DNA of 64,000 bases, taken from Xestospongia bergquistia. Taxonomy: Eukaryota > Porifera > Demospongiae > Haplosclerida > Petrosiidae. The notes under the pieces are model-generated. The model saw only the letters and a program-made list of their open reading frames with translations. It had not been told where the DNA came from and ran no database searches. The stretch's first letter is position 1; every line of letters starts with the position of its first letter. The stretch is taken from positions 11,918,849 to 11,982,848 of the forward strand of contig OZ014412.1 in the NCBI GenBank assembly GCA_963965975.1. The letters are read 5' to 3'. Positions 25,435 through 35,149 of the stretch are shown piece by piece. A program made the translations under genes and the position numbers.

Positions 25435-26573
25435 CTAAATGACCACCTACTATACCCCTTATGTAGCTCCTCCAAAATACTCTCTCTGAGACAACGAGGA
25501 ACCACTAATTGTAACCTGGTACTATCGGTGTTAGCATCACGAAATCTTCTCATTAGCAGTCCCTCCTGCAGGGTCAACTGGTCCCATATTTGTATTAGTT
25601 TCCAAGTTTTAAGGTTCTGACATCGAACTTCTTCCTTAGTAGGACATACATCTTGCTCTTTGGCGACAATTACTGGGTTCAATTCTGTGTCCTGATGTTG
25701 CAGAGATCGAAGTTGCTCATTTGAAATTTCTCTAAAGACACCACTGATAAGACCTAAGTCGGTCAGAGCTCCTGAATCATTCTCTGTGAGGCGAGAGAGA
25801 GCATCAGCATTGAGATGCTTGGTACCAGGTCGATGCTGAATAGTAAAAGTGTACTCTTGTAATTTCTCCAACCAGCGTGCTAACTGGCCTTCGGGGTTCT
25901 TGAAATTCTGTAGCCATTGAAGGGAGCCATGATCAGATCTAAGTAAAAAAGGCTTCCCCAAGAGGTACTGTCGGAAATGGTCAAGAAATACAATAACAGC
26001 TAGGAGTTCCCGCCTGGTAACACTATACTGTCTCTCTGCTTTGGTCAATACCCTACTAGCATAAGCGACCACATGCTCAGCCCCGTCATTCTGGACCTGT
26101 GATAACACTGCACCAAGACCCACCGCACTTGCATCTGTATCTAAGATGAAAGATTTGGAAAAATCTGGAAAAACTAGGACTGGTGGAGAACTGAGCTGTT
26201 CACGCAAAGTGTCAAAAGCTGTCTGACATTGTGTGGTCCACTTAAAAGAGACATTCTTTTCAGTTAAATAATGAAGGGGTTTGGCGATGGTAGCAAAATG
26301 TGGAATAAAACGACGATAATAATTTGCCAGCCCAAGGAATTGCTGAACATGGCGACGGGTGCGTGGAAGTGGCCAGTTGAAAATCTTTTCTGATTTCATT
26401 GGATCAGCCGCAATCCCCTTTTCTGAAACGATATGACCAAGGAATTGTACCTCTTTCTTTAAAAGGTCACACTTGCTGGGTTTAATTTTAAGACCTGCTT
26501 GACGTATCCGTTCAAAAACCATCTGTAGATTGGAAAGATGTTCTTGAAGTCTTCCCAAAGACAATAATGTCAT
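25431..26573 (-). CDS. Pol part 2: RT end, RNase H and integrase zinc finger
   Basis: Continues pol after the frameshift: LQEHLSNLQMVFERI, then KCDLLKKEVQFLGHIVSEKG (RT thumb), the tether FNWPLPRTRRHVQQFLGLAN, RNase H with FILDTDASAVGLGAVLSQVQ, VTRRELLAVIVFLDHFRQYL, RSDHGSLQWL and TIQHRPGTKHLNADALSR. It ends at the integrase finger, ELHKGYSRWSFR, where a second frameshift truncates the motif. RNase H degrades the RNA strand of the cDNA hybrid; its DEDD-type residues are visible. Confidence 0.9.
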   Translation of the reverse strand: MTLLSLGRLQEHLSNLQMVFERIRQAGLKIKPSKCDLLKKEVQFLGHIVSEKGIAADPMKSEKIFNWPLPRTRRHVQQFLGLANYYRRFIPHFATIAKPLHYLTEKNVSFKWTTQCQTAFDTLREQLSSPPVLVFPDFSKSFILDTDASAVGLGAVLSQVQNDGAEHVVAYASRVLTKAERQYSVTRRELLAVIVFLDHFRQYLLGKPFLLRSDHGSLQWLQNFKNPEGQLARWLEKLQEYTFTIQHRPGTKHLNADALSRLTENDSGALTDLGLISGVFREISNEQLRSLQHQDTELNPVIVAKEQDVCPTKEEVRCQNLKTWKLIQIWDQLTLQEGLLMRRFRDANTDSTRLQLVVPRCLRESILEELHKGYSRWSFR

Positions 26574-27909
26574 CGATATAAACTAAACAATGTGACCACT
26601 GCAAACCTGCAAGAACTAAATCCATAAGTCGTTGGAATTTTGCGGGTGCATTTGACAACCCGAACGGCATTACCCGAAACTCAAACAGCCCTTCTTGAGT
26701 GGTGAAGGCTGTCTTCTCTTGATCAGGTTTGTTCATTTGTACTTGCCAATATCCACTCAGAAGGTCTAGGGTAGTGAACCATTTGGAGCCTGAGAGAGTA
26801 TCCAGTGTGTCAACCACACGAGGCAAAGGGTATGCATCTTTTTTTGTGATATGATTTACCTTCCGGTAGTCAATACAAAATCGAAAGGAGCCATCTTGCT
26901 TTTTGACCAAAACAATAGGAGATGCCCAAGGGCTACTAGATGTTTGAATGATATCTCGTTGAAGCATATCCTTGATCAAAGCTTGCGATTGTTGCTGGTA
27001 GTGAGGTGGTAGTCGGCGGGGTTGCTGTTGTACTGGTTTGGCAGTGCCGGTATCAATCGAGTGCTGTATGAGAGTGGTCCTGCCTAACTCATTAGAAGTG
27101 GTTGCAAAAATGTCTTCATAGGAGAGAATCAAATCGTATAAGGAAGTGCGCTCCTTTTTAGATAGTCCTTCAGCTTTCAAAACCATCTCCCATAATAACT
27201 GGGGTTTCAAATTAGTGGTGTCTTTGGGATTCAAGACGGGTGAGTCATAGATGTCATCCTTTTCCACACTATGAAGTACAGCAACCTTAGTGCCCTTACG
27301 TAAGATTATTGGTTGGTCACTCAAATTGAGGACGGAAGCAAGCATATATATGTCACCACCTTGAACTAAAGATCGAGCGACCTGAAGACCACTGCAATTG
27401 CAGCTCTGTAAGTTGTGTTCCATTAACCATGTACCGTCAACCCCTGAGTTTGTCTCTACCAAAATTTCTTGTTCACAATGTGCGGGTATACTGGTGGTGA
27501 TGGCTGCTATAGCAGAAACAGAAACATCCCCAGTGGAACATGATATGGGAGATGACAGTCGTATTTGCACTCGCAACCCTGAAAAATAAAGACATCTCTT
27601 GTGGAGGTTAATGCTACATTTATGAAACTGGAGAAAATCTAGGCCCAAAATCCCATCTGTGGTAAGGCCTTCAACAATCAAAACCTTGGCTTCTAAAGAC
27701 ATGCCCTGAACGTTCAACACAATTGTTGTGGTACCTGCTACTTGGAGAGGTGCTCCTGTAACACTGACCAGACGTTGAGTGGAGGGTTCAAGAATCTGTG
27801 AATCAGGGACACACCGCTTCCAAGTACTGGCTCGTATGAGTGATACAGCAGCTCCTGTATCTACAAGAAACGAAAATGTATGACCAAAAAGTTGCACCTC
27901 TACAGTCAA
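26512..27909 (-). CDS. Pol part 1: aspartic protease and reverse transcriptase
   Basis: A 465-codon open frame. The protease lies near the N-terminus: FSFLVDTGAAVSLIR (about residues 13-27) and TDGILGLDFLQFHKC as the second half. RT follows: SSPWASPIVLVKKQDGSFRF, CIDYRKVNHITKKDAYPLPR, FTTLDLLSGYWQVQM (first Asp), MPFGLSNAPAKFQRLMD and CLVYIDDIIVFGK (the DD pair). Just after IIVFGK a frameshift near 26540-26570 moves the reading into the next frame. The start at 27909 lies about 110 bp beyond gag's stop, so expression by readthrough or recoding would need checking. All RT catalytic aspartates are present. Confidence 0.9.
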   Translation of the reverse strand: MTVEVQLFGHTFSFLVDTGAAVSLIRASTWKRCVPDSQILEPSTQRLVSVTGAPLQVAGTTTIVLNVQGMSLEAKVLIVEGLTTDGILGLDFLQFHKCSINLHKRCLYFSGLRVQIRLSSPISCSTGDVSVSAIAAITTSIPAHCEQEILVETNSGVDGTWLMEHNLQSCNCSGLQVARSLVQGGDIYMLASVLNLSDQPIILRKGTKVAVLHSVEKDDIYDSPVLNPKDTTNLKPQLLWEMVLKAEGLSKKERTSLYDLILSYEDIFATTSNELGRTTLIQHSIDTGTAKPVQQQPRRLPPHYQQQSQALIKDMLQRDIIQTSSSPWASPIVLVKKQDGSFRFCIDYRKVNHITKKDAYPLPRVVDTLDTLSGSKWFTTLDLLSGYWQVQMNKPDQEKTAFTTQEGLFEFRVMPFGLSNAPAKFQRLMDLVLAGLQWSHCLVYIDDIIVFGKTSRTSFQSTDGF

Positions 27910-28019
27910 AGTATCAGTGGCATTAATTGGAGATATTTTAATAGTAGGACAATGATTACCTGAAACATGGGTCTCATGATGTTAACCCTCAAGTGGATGA
28001 CCCGATCCACTGAGGGTCG

Positions 28020-28811
28020 CTAGTTTCCCGATTGATTAGCAGAGAATGATGCACAGCCCCGAGCATAGTGACCCACTTGCTTACACTTGAAACACACGAC
28101 TTCAGTTGGTTGCCGACGTGGCGGCCTGGGTCCTCTGGGTGGTCTTGTTGATGGAAGGCGGTTTTCGAAGGTACCTTGCCTCTGGTCTAACTTCTGAACC
28201 AGGGCTAGAAGCTTGTCATTCTGTGAACTGTCCGGGACAAGCTGTTGGGAGTTCTCTTCCTGTGTAGTGCAATTGGCCACGCCCATGCTTGCAATCCTGG
28301 CTGTGGCCATAGATGCTTCTACTTGTAACGTGAAACTCACAGCTTCTTCTAATGTCCCAGGGGAGCGTTGCTTGACGTGCAGAGCCGTCTGAATATCAGT
28401 AAGACTCATCAAGTAATGTGTGAGAGCTAGTTGGTCGGTGCCTTCTCGGGCAAGATCAGGGTATGCTTTTGAAGCCAACTTCTTCAAATTGTCGGCCAGG
28501 TCTGCCCAACTCTCTGTGGGCCGTTTCCTCCTTTTTGATAATTCTGTAGCATACAGTTGCCGTTTAGAGACGGGTTCAAACCATTTCTGTAAAGCCGTGG
28601 TAGCATGAAAGAAAGTATCTTTCTGATCGTCAGATAAACGCTGGAAAACTGACTGTGCTCGCCCTGTTAGTCTAGCCTTTAAGAATTTGAGCTTTGCCGC
28701 GTCATCCCAACCATTTATCTTGGAGCAGTTGTCAAAATGAGTAGCCCAATCGTCCCAATTCCCATCACCGTTAAATGTGTCAGGAAGTATAACCGGTTTA
28801 GCAACTGCCAT
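28020..28811 (-). CDS. Gag of nested Ty3/gypsy element
   Basis: An uninterrupted frame of about 263 codons from the Met at 28811 (MAVAKPVILPDTFNGDGNWD). An upstream in-frame Met at 28841 is less likely because it lies in the primer-binding region. The capsid-like part includes WDDWATHFDNCSKINGW, KLKFLKARLTGRAQSVFQRL and TLEEAVSFTLQVEAS. A basic proline-rich stretch (PPRGPRPPRRQP) precedes a single CCHC knuckle, CFKCKQVGHYARGC. Gag would coat the element RNA. The intact frame agrees with a young copy. Confidence 0.9.
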   Translation of the reverse strand: MAVAKPVILPDTFNGDGNWDDWATHFDNCSKINGWDDAAKLKFLKARLTGRAQSVFQRLSDDQKDTFFHATTALQKWFEPVSKRQLYATELSKRRKRPTESWADLADNLKKLASKAYPDLAREGTDQLALTHYLMSLTDIQTALHVKQRSPGTLEEAVSFTLQVEASMATARIASMGVANCTTQEENSQQLVPDSSQNDKLLALVQKLDQRQGTFENRLPSTRPPRGPRPPRRQPTEVVCFKCKQVGHYARGCASFSANQSGN

Positions 28812-28849
28812 AGTGTTCTGAGAGACTAGTAGTTTACCCACTTTGCCAA

Positions 28850-28958
28850 TGTAACAAGTGTGAGAGAGTCAACGGATTAACAACTTCTTTTATTAAAACA
28901 ACACACCATGAACACTCTCGATCTCCCGTCACTCTCACGTGATCCCCCACGTGTTACA
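28850..28958 (-). repeat. 5' LTR of nested Ty3/gypsy element (109 bp)
   Basis: On the minus strand the LTR is followed one base later by TGGCAAAGTGGG, the likely primer-binding site, and gag starts about 38 bp inside the LTR edge. Confidence 0.92.
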
Positions 28959-29139
28959 CCAACATCACCACAGATGCTGTTGAACTCTTCAAGTCCTACT
29001 GTGTTATATGTCAAGAGAAGAGGAAACGTCCCAAGACTACAGGTGTTGTTGTCAAGCCTATTCTTTCCAGCGAATTCAACTCTCGTGGTCAAGTTCATCT
29101 TGTTGACATGCAGTCATCCCCACAAGGCCAGTTCAAGTG

Positions 29140-29699
29140 TATATACACACACACATAAGAAATTCCTACATACTAAGCACTACTGTGCTTATAATACAAT
29201 TTGTGCTATTATCCTTTCTTTTTGTATTATATAATATGAAACTTAATGTTGTAAACATTTTTGTATCCATTGGAGTTGAAGTTGAGGGCTTAATGTTTAT
29301 AGGGTTTAGGGTGAATTGAGAAGTAAATACATAACATATTGCAGCTCGAAGACTAATACTCTTTAATTTATCAAAAAACAAAGCCAAGAAGCAAAGCAGT
29401 AACCACAAACATACCCCTGTAACTTAGTATTATACATCCAAATTTCATAGTAAGCATGGCTGGCACATAATCATCTGATGTGTAGGAAGTGATCAGCTCT
29501 AATGAATTCATAACATTGCATTGGAAGACTTATTGTTAGGTTACTTGAAGTGGAACTGATAGGTTTATTAAGAAGATTCACTACTTTTATTATCAGTGCA
29601 TAAAGCAATAAAAACCAGTAGATTTGACAGTTTCCACAAAACTTTAGTTTTATTAATGTTTCATACCTGTCATGATAAACTAATGTACTCAGCACATTG
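29140..29699. repeat. 560-bp insert bounded by a ~43-bp direct repeat
   Basis: The transposase text ATCTTGTTGACATGCAGTCA through CCCCACAAGG and CAGT-TCAAGTG occurs at 29097-29139 and again at 29700-29741, with unrelated sequence between. Reading resumes correctly after the second copy. The insert starts TATATACACACACAC and has no coding content or clear terminal inverted repeats. It looks like an insertion accompanied by a long duplication, or unequal recombination between two element copies. Confidence 0.75.
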
Positions 29700-30918
29700 A
29701 TCTTGTTGACATGCAGTCATCCCCACAAGGACAGTCAAGTGGATCATGGTTTACCAGTGTCACCTCACAAAATTTGTTATCCTGAGGCCCCTGTCTTCCA
29801 AGAGAGCTGCTGAAGTCGCCTTTCAACTGTTGGATATATTCCTTCTCTTTGTAAACCAGTGATCCTTCAGAGTGACAACGGCTCAGAATTCACAGCCCAA
29901 GTCATTACAGAGCTCAAAGAGTTGTGGCTGCAGCTCATCATGGTTCATGGCAAGCCCAGACATCCCCAAAGCCAGGGTTCTGTTAAAAGAGCAAACAGTG
30001 ACATCAAAGACATTCTGGTGGCTTGGATGAGTGACAACGACACCCAGGACTGGACAGTGGGACTAAAATTTGTTCAGCAACAAAGAACTGCTCTCATCAT
30101 GCTGGCATCAACAGAACCCCTTACAAAGCCATGTTTGGAGATGACCATAAAGTTGGATTGACATCTTCTAGTCTCCCACCTGAAATTCTTGAAAGGCTTC
30201 AATCTGAAAATGACCTTTTGGCAATTTATCAGGCACCACCCCCTGACACCACTGCTGTTCACAACAATGAACTACCTCCAGCCACCAATGAACAACTGCC
30301 ACCTTCACCTCCTGCCATCTCCAAGCCTTTTACAAGCTCCCAGGCTCTGTCAGTGCAGCATCATCACAATCCTTCTCCATCGAATTCTACACCTCTTGAC
30401 AAGCGACTTAAAGACATTGCCAATCAACAAAAAAGAGCATGTGAATCCCAGTTATCTCAGGCAGAAAGGATGGTCAAGCGCTCCCGTATTGACTTAAAGG
30501 CAGGTGAAGCTGGAGTTGACAGAGAGAGAGATGACTCAAGAAATATCCTAGGAGTTATTGTTGATCGGGATTCGGGACGAACATCACATGTATAGAATTG
30601 CAGTGAAAGCTGGGATTCTGAACAAAAAGTATTCCAGGTATCAGTTTGATCTCTGTCCACAGCGACTCTTAAATGATTCTGATGTCAACACAGAATCTAC
30701 AATCACACTCCATCAAGCTCTCAAGTCTACAGCAGCTTCTGGCGGACAAGGGTTCTTCCGGTGTGACTGCAGCAAAGGGAAGAAACAGTGTCAGACAAAC
30801 AAAGAGACTTTGTAACAGCAGGTGTTACAGCAGTCTCAGTTGTCATAATAAGAATAGAGAATTATGTACAGATATTAAAACTAATCATAGCATTTTTAGA
30901 TTGTTATTTTATCATTGT

Positions 30919-31149
30919 AATCATTTATGAATAAAGTTCCTTACAACACATAAACAATGCTGAATTTTCTACCAATATATCACATTCAGTGATTTTGCGA
31001 AATAACAAGAGCCTCGTTTCAGTGATTTCATGAAATCACTAGAAATTTTAGTGAATTTTTGAAGTCCCTAAGTGAAAAGTGATTTCACAAACTCCCTGAA
31101 AGTTTCAGGGATTTCACAAAGTCCCTATTTAGACAATCTTACTTTAACA
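30919..31149 (-). repeat. Right TIR of Ginger-like transposon
   Basis: This is the reverse complement of 23050-23285, from ATCATTTATGAATAAAGTTC to the terminal TTTAACA. Confidence 0.85.
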
Positions 31150-31479
31150 TATACATACCTTAAACAGCTGAAAGCTTGGTTGACCAGATTTGAATGGACC
31201 AGCCAAATATAAAGCTATAGATGTATACATATATTGTGACACATAGCAATTCCCAGACGAAATATCATACATCTTGGCTACAATACTGTTAAATCACAAA
31301 CTCTTGCCTGAAGTCTTAAGACTTCACTGTTCAATAAACAAAAGTTGAAACTCCGCATGAAACCTCAATCATGCACATAATTTTAATTTGTGGCCCACTG
31401 TGTCTATAGCTAGTACAATCTATGTTGTCAATGCTGACAATGGCATGTGTTAAAGCTGCTAGCAATGCAATGTATGCAA

Positions 31480-32008
31480 TAAAGGTGTACCGATTCACAA
31501 AATTACCGATATTCCGATTCCCAATAGGTCATGTCATTATATCTGCCGATTTCGATACCGATCATTAATAATTGTATGAGTATAACTGTTTAAATAACAA
31601 TCACATCATATATACTAATCCATTTTTAAGTTACTATTTAAAAAAAGAAGCATTTCAACCTTTTCAGCTGCCAGTCTGTTTCTCTTGTCAGTTACTATGT
31701 TCCCGGCTGAACTAAAAAGTCTCTCAGAAGGTACTGATGTGCAAGGAGGTGTTAAAAACTTCCTGGCAAGAATACTAAGAAACGGCCACAATGCCTTCTT
31801 CTTACTCCAGTAGTCTAGTGCATTTGCGTGACAGAAGTGGTTCATTTTGAAATGGCACATCCACGTGGCAATTTCATAATTATTACGGTTAAATAGAATT
31901 TCCGGTCAATTTTAAATCGGCCGATAAAAGACACTAAAAATCGGTTTTACCGATGCTTTTGAAATCGGTACCGATACCAGTACCGATTCACATATCGGTA
32001 CACCCTTA
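31480..32008 (-). mobile_element. hAT deletion derivative with exact 8-bp target duplication
   Basis: The octamer GTATGCAA flanks both ends (31472-31479 and 32009-32016). The terminal inverted repeats are TAAAGGTGTACCGATTCAC at the left and GTGAATCGGTACTG-like blocks ending ATCGGTACACCCTTA at the right. Multiple subterminal copies of ACCGAT/ATCGGT occur. At 529 bp it retains only the end of the transposase. Confidence 0.92.
31615..31860 (-). pseudogene. hAT transposase C-terminal dimerisation fragment
   Basis: The 81-codon minus-strand frame reads LARKFLTPPCTSVPSERLFS, then SAGNIVTDKRNRLAAEKVEM and LLFLNSN. This is the hAT C-terminal dimerisation segment of the BED-finger (ZBED1-like) class, different from the ZMYM1-like fragment at 16.8-17.1 kb. 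The rest of the protein has been deleted, so the element would depend on a transposase from elsewhere. Confidence 0.9.
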
Positions 32009-32016
32009 GTATGCAA

Positions 32017-33010
32017 TGCCACCAGCTTGTTTTAAACTGTTAACTACATCTGTAATTAGGCTTTATTATAAAAACGTAAAAAATTAACATCATCTAATTC
32101 ACTCACATTGGGACTAGTGAAAAAGTGTGCCCATTTTGCTTCTGCACATGACAGAAGTAGTGTATCACCTTTGTAGATAGGATTTGACATCTTGAACTCT
32201 GTTTTTTAACCAAGTAGAAACTTATTCCTTTGATTTTAGCAAGCACAAATGTCATCATGATCACCTTCGCTAAACACACACAGTAAATTGCAAACAGCAG
32301 CCACACTCTGCACTCTTAAAAGGTTTTAGCTTTTCTTATTAATAAATGTTTTGTAAAAAGCAATGTTGAATACACATGTAGTAAAAAAAAACTCATCGAT
32401 ATGTATCCAAGAACAGTATAGCCAAAAAAAATTGTTAGTTAAGAATAGATAGCTGTTCGTCTATTGTTAAGCATTAAACCCTGTGGTATAACCCAATCCA
32501 ACCATGTGACATCTGAGATAGACCTATTTGCCATTAGATGTTGCTCCCTGTCACAAAGGTAACTGAAAAATCTTCAACTAATTTCAGAGTGAAATCCTCG
32601 AGGTTTAGTGTTGTACTGAAGTATTAATACCACTAGAACACCATGATATAACAGTAAAACTGTCAAAATGTAAGTTTTCTATGAAAGACATGAGTATTAA
32701 TTTGAGTCTAGTCTTGTCCCCAAACTTGCTAGTAGATCTGGGGACGAGACTAATTTGGGTCTTGTGATAGATGTAGATTAAGAAGGATTGATTACTAAGA
32801 GTGACAAGATTGAGGCTATTTTAAATGCTGTTATACTCAAAAATACTGTGGAGTACATTCTCTTCTAAGCATAACAAATAAATTTGGAAAGTTATCCCTA
32901 ATTTAACCACAATATTACAACCTATAATTTTAAGAAGTGATGTGAAGTGGGAATGGTCTATACTATATGACAAATCTGTAGATGCTGCTATACAAGCAGT
33001 AGTGTTATCA
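32017..33010. other. Stretch without a recognised gene; one short hairpin
   Basis: No gene or element boundary was found. A 13-bp inverted pair, AGTCTTGTCCCCA and TGGGGACGAGACT, at about 32709-32750 would form a hairpin with a 16-base loop and may be the end of a decayed element. Confidence 0.5.
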
Positions 33011-33620
33011 TAGGCGTATTTAGACCCGGGCCAGCACGGGCTTTGCCCGGGTAAACTTGCTCAGACCAAAATTTATTATATTTTTTTCAAAAAATAAATC
33101 ATTGCTTTAACCAAAATGAATTCATAATCTGATTATTTACACGAAGATTAACCACTAACACATACCAGTCCAAATGTATGACTTCACAGTTAGCAATTAG
33201 CACCTGCACCTGTATTGTAGAGTTTTGCCTTATAGTTTCTTTTGAGTGAGTTTTGAACACTTTGTGAACTGTGATCTGAGTCAGACAGAGTGACAATATG
33301 AAAAGAACTGTTAAAGACTTTTGGGCTTCTAGTAATAGCAGCAGTAGTGGTGTAGGTCCATCAAAAAAGCATACAATGTTCCAGAGAGTGAGGAAGATGA
33401 CAGTGGAAATGACAGCAATGAAGAAATTGACAGAGAAATTAGAGGATTAAATGATCAAGATGGTTAGGTGTGAATCTAATAACAAAGTATTTTGAAATTA
33501 TTCTTTCTACTTTTCTTGTACTGTATAGATACAGATGGTGATGGTGTTGATCTAGAGAGTCCACAGGGTTTAGTGATATACCCACAATACCAGAAGTTAA
33601 TGTACATGTACATGGTTGAG
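33011..33620 (+). pseudogene. 5' fragment of a hAT-type (ZMYM1-like) transposon
   Basis: A GC-rich terminus-like block (GGCGTATTTAGACCCGGGCC) starts near 33013. ATG at 33298 opens MKRTVKDFWASSNSSSS, a start resembling those of ZMYM1-like hAT transposases. In the next frame an acidic stretch, VPESEEDDSGNDSNEE, follows and ends at a possible donor (GATG|GTTAGG, near 33465). A second possible exon starts near 33529 (DTDGDGVDLESPQ). No core or dimerisation domain follows, so only the 5' end is present. Confidence 0.5.
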
Positions 33621-33879
33621 TAAAGGTTTAAAGTTGCTAATAACTATTAATAACTACTAATTAATATTGATGAATAATTAATAAGACTTAGTACTATTAG
33701 AGACCCTAATACCCCTATGAGTGTTATCAAAGGTTTTAGTAAGTTACAATCCTGGATTACTCATTGTTCTAGCAACAGAGACTTCTCAATGTGGAATTGG
33801 CCAGTGTTGTCATATGTGTGTAATGATGCTGTCAAAAGCTAATTGATTATGCATGTAAAGTCTTAACCAAAGCAGGAAA

Positions 33880-34060
33880 TAATTATTTTAATTAAGAAAG
33901 AGAAGCATTACTATAGTGCTTGGTATTACGAAGTTCCTTCAATATTTGTATGGGCACAGGTTCAACTTGCTAAAAGACCACAAGCCTCTAAGTTTTATAT
34001 CTAGCCGGAAGAAGGGAATAACCTCCTCATTGATAGTACCTATAATAGTAAACCCCAATA
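33880..34060 (+). pseudogene. RNase H fragment of a Ty3/gypsy element
   Basis: The reading LGITKFLQYLYGHRFNLLKD followed by HKPLSFIS is the second half of a Ty3-type RNase H (the tract around the DHKPL motif). No other pol domain flanks it. It resembles the RNase H of the element at 38-41 kb (FGTKKFHNYLYG, SDHKPLFFLF) but is not identical. Confidence 0.7.
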
Positions 34061-34107
34061 AAGACTGTCAGCAATATATGGAAATTATTATTATGAGCAT
34101 GTCATAG

Positions 34108-35135
34108 TTAATTTTTGTGGGTGTGTAATTTAACAACTAAATAATTCTCTCAATACTTGTGTCTCTATTGTGTTAGAGTGCCCTCTGTTTCCATGTTAAG
34201 CTTTATACTTACTTATTGTGTAAAGTCATTTAGTCTGTAATATTAAACTTATGACTTGAAGACCTATTCTTGCTTTTTATGTACACAAGTACTTAAGGTG
34301 TCAGAATATAGCCTTTTACTCATGTGTGTTATTGGATAACAAATTCTGCCCATTATTGTGTCTTAAAGAAGTTAAATAAATAATTACATATTTTTAGAAT
34401 GTATGAAGATGAAAAAACTGTTTTTAGAAGTCTGAAAAAAAGGAATCCAACATCACGATTAGCTTCACTATTACCAAGAAATGACTATTGGCTGTATATT
34501 TTATCTTACTATACTTTGTAGTTTGTTGTTTTAGGTGTTAAAATATGTCTACCTTATTAGTGTGCACTTAATTATGTACTATATTGGATTTAATAAAACA
34601 TATCAAGTTAGCAATAAGAAAGCTATCAAAGAGCTGGTCATGATGTGTGAGTATTGTAAAAATGGACCTAAATGTATTAAAGATATTGTTATCAAGAAAA
34701 GGAGAGGTGTGACATTTCTGGTTATGTGGTGAGGAATATCACATATATGTTGTGGTCATTGTGTGTGGTTTCGTTTTGCATATGATCAATAAATATAACA
34801 ATACATGTATTGATAGACTGATCTTGTAACCTTATTTGTTCATTGTGTTAATTAGAAATCTTGTGTAATCTGTCTTTAGAGTGGACAAAATATCACAATT
34901 AGATGTATAACTCTATTTAAGAAAATGTTAGCACAATACTATCCAAAACACATTATGTATACATACAAAGGTTATGTTATTGATTCATATATAAGTATAA
35001 ATACATATTGTAAACACATCTGTAAAGATGAGATGCTACGTCATAATATTATAACCATGACAAGATTATGTAGTGTATGATCCAGTGACAGGGTCATGAT
35101 AATTGGTAACTAGCTAATGGTTCTACAAGTAATAA
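34108..35135. other. AT-rich stretch without a recognised gene
   Basis: A 65-codon plus-strand frame at 34535-34732 has a Cys/Lys-rich tail (CEYCKNGPKCIKDIVIKK) but no family match I recognise and no neighbouring exon. Nothing else was seen. Confidence 0.5.
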
Positions 35136-35149
35136 TGATAGTTGTCCGC

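Larger units (their letters stand above)
24018..28958 (-). mobile_element. Ty3/gypsy LTR retrotransposon nested in the Ginger-like element
   Basis: Two 109-bp LTRs (24018-24126 and 28850-28958) with TGTAACA...TGTTACA ends bracket gag, protease, RT, RNase H and integrase in standard Ty3 order on the minus strand. CCAA lies immediately outside both LTRs (24014-24017 and 28959-28962), a 4-bp target duplication, and the host transposase reading frame resumes after it. The polypurine tract is the G run beside the left LTR (24127-24137 on the complementary strand). The LTRs differ by only a few bases, so the insertion is fairly young compared with its host. Confidence 0.95.
23663..30862 (+). pseudogene. 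Integrase-like transposase of Ginger-like element, interrupted
   Basis: Begins at ATG 23663 (MAQHNFKTKFKEAL). The H2C2 region follows: AHIATGHGGRDRMLKHLTQK, which breaks at the nested element, and after it (28959 on) SYCVICQEKRKRPKTTG. The rve core shows VDMQSSPQGQ (first Asp), then VILQSDNGSEFTAQV (second Asp). At the catalytic Glu the copy reads QGSVKRANSDIKD, with Lys where Glu is expected. The C-terminal part (30131-30862) has FGDDHKVGLTSSSLPPEILE, a P/S-rich spacer, then a Cys-rich end, GFFRCDCSKGKKQCQ and CNSRCYSS. Stops near 23728 and 23850, the 4.9-kb insertion and the lost Glu make it inactive. Similar proteins are annotated as KRBA2/SCAND3-like in animals. Confidence 0.8.
23050..31149 (+). 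mobile_element. Ginger-like DNA transposon with integrase-type transposase, ~230-bp TIRs
   Basis: The left end TGTTACAGTAAGATTGTC (23050) and right end GACAATCTTACTTTAACA (-31149) are inverted, and the inverted repeat continues about 230 bp (to ~23285 and from ~30919). TATA abuts both ends (23046-23049 and 31150-31153), a 4-bp target duplication. The ends fit the TGTNR pattern I recall for Ginger elements. The interior codes for an H2C2 plus rve-type transposase on the plus strand and is split by a nested LTR retrotransposon (24018-28958) and a further insert (29140-29699). Without those it would be about 2.6 kb. Confidence 0.8.

Noticed and set aside
27398-27589. Plus-strand frame opposite pol
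   Set aside because: Antisense to the protease-RT frame of the nested retrotransposon.
29859-30161. LTR-retrotransposon integrase
   Set aside because: The rve domain is bounded by long TIRs, has no RT, and ends in a Cys-rich tail, fitting an integrase-derived DNA transposon.
31311-31326. GAAGTCTTAAGACTTC palindrome
   Set aside because: Single 16-bp occurrence with no partner or gene context; it may be chance in AT-rich DNA.
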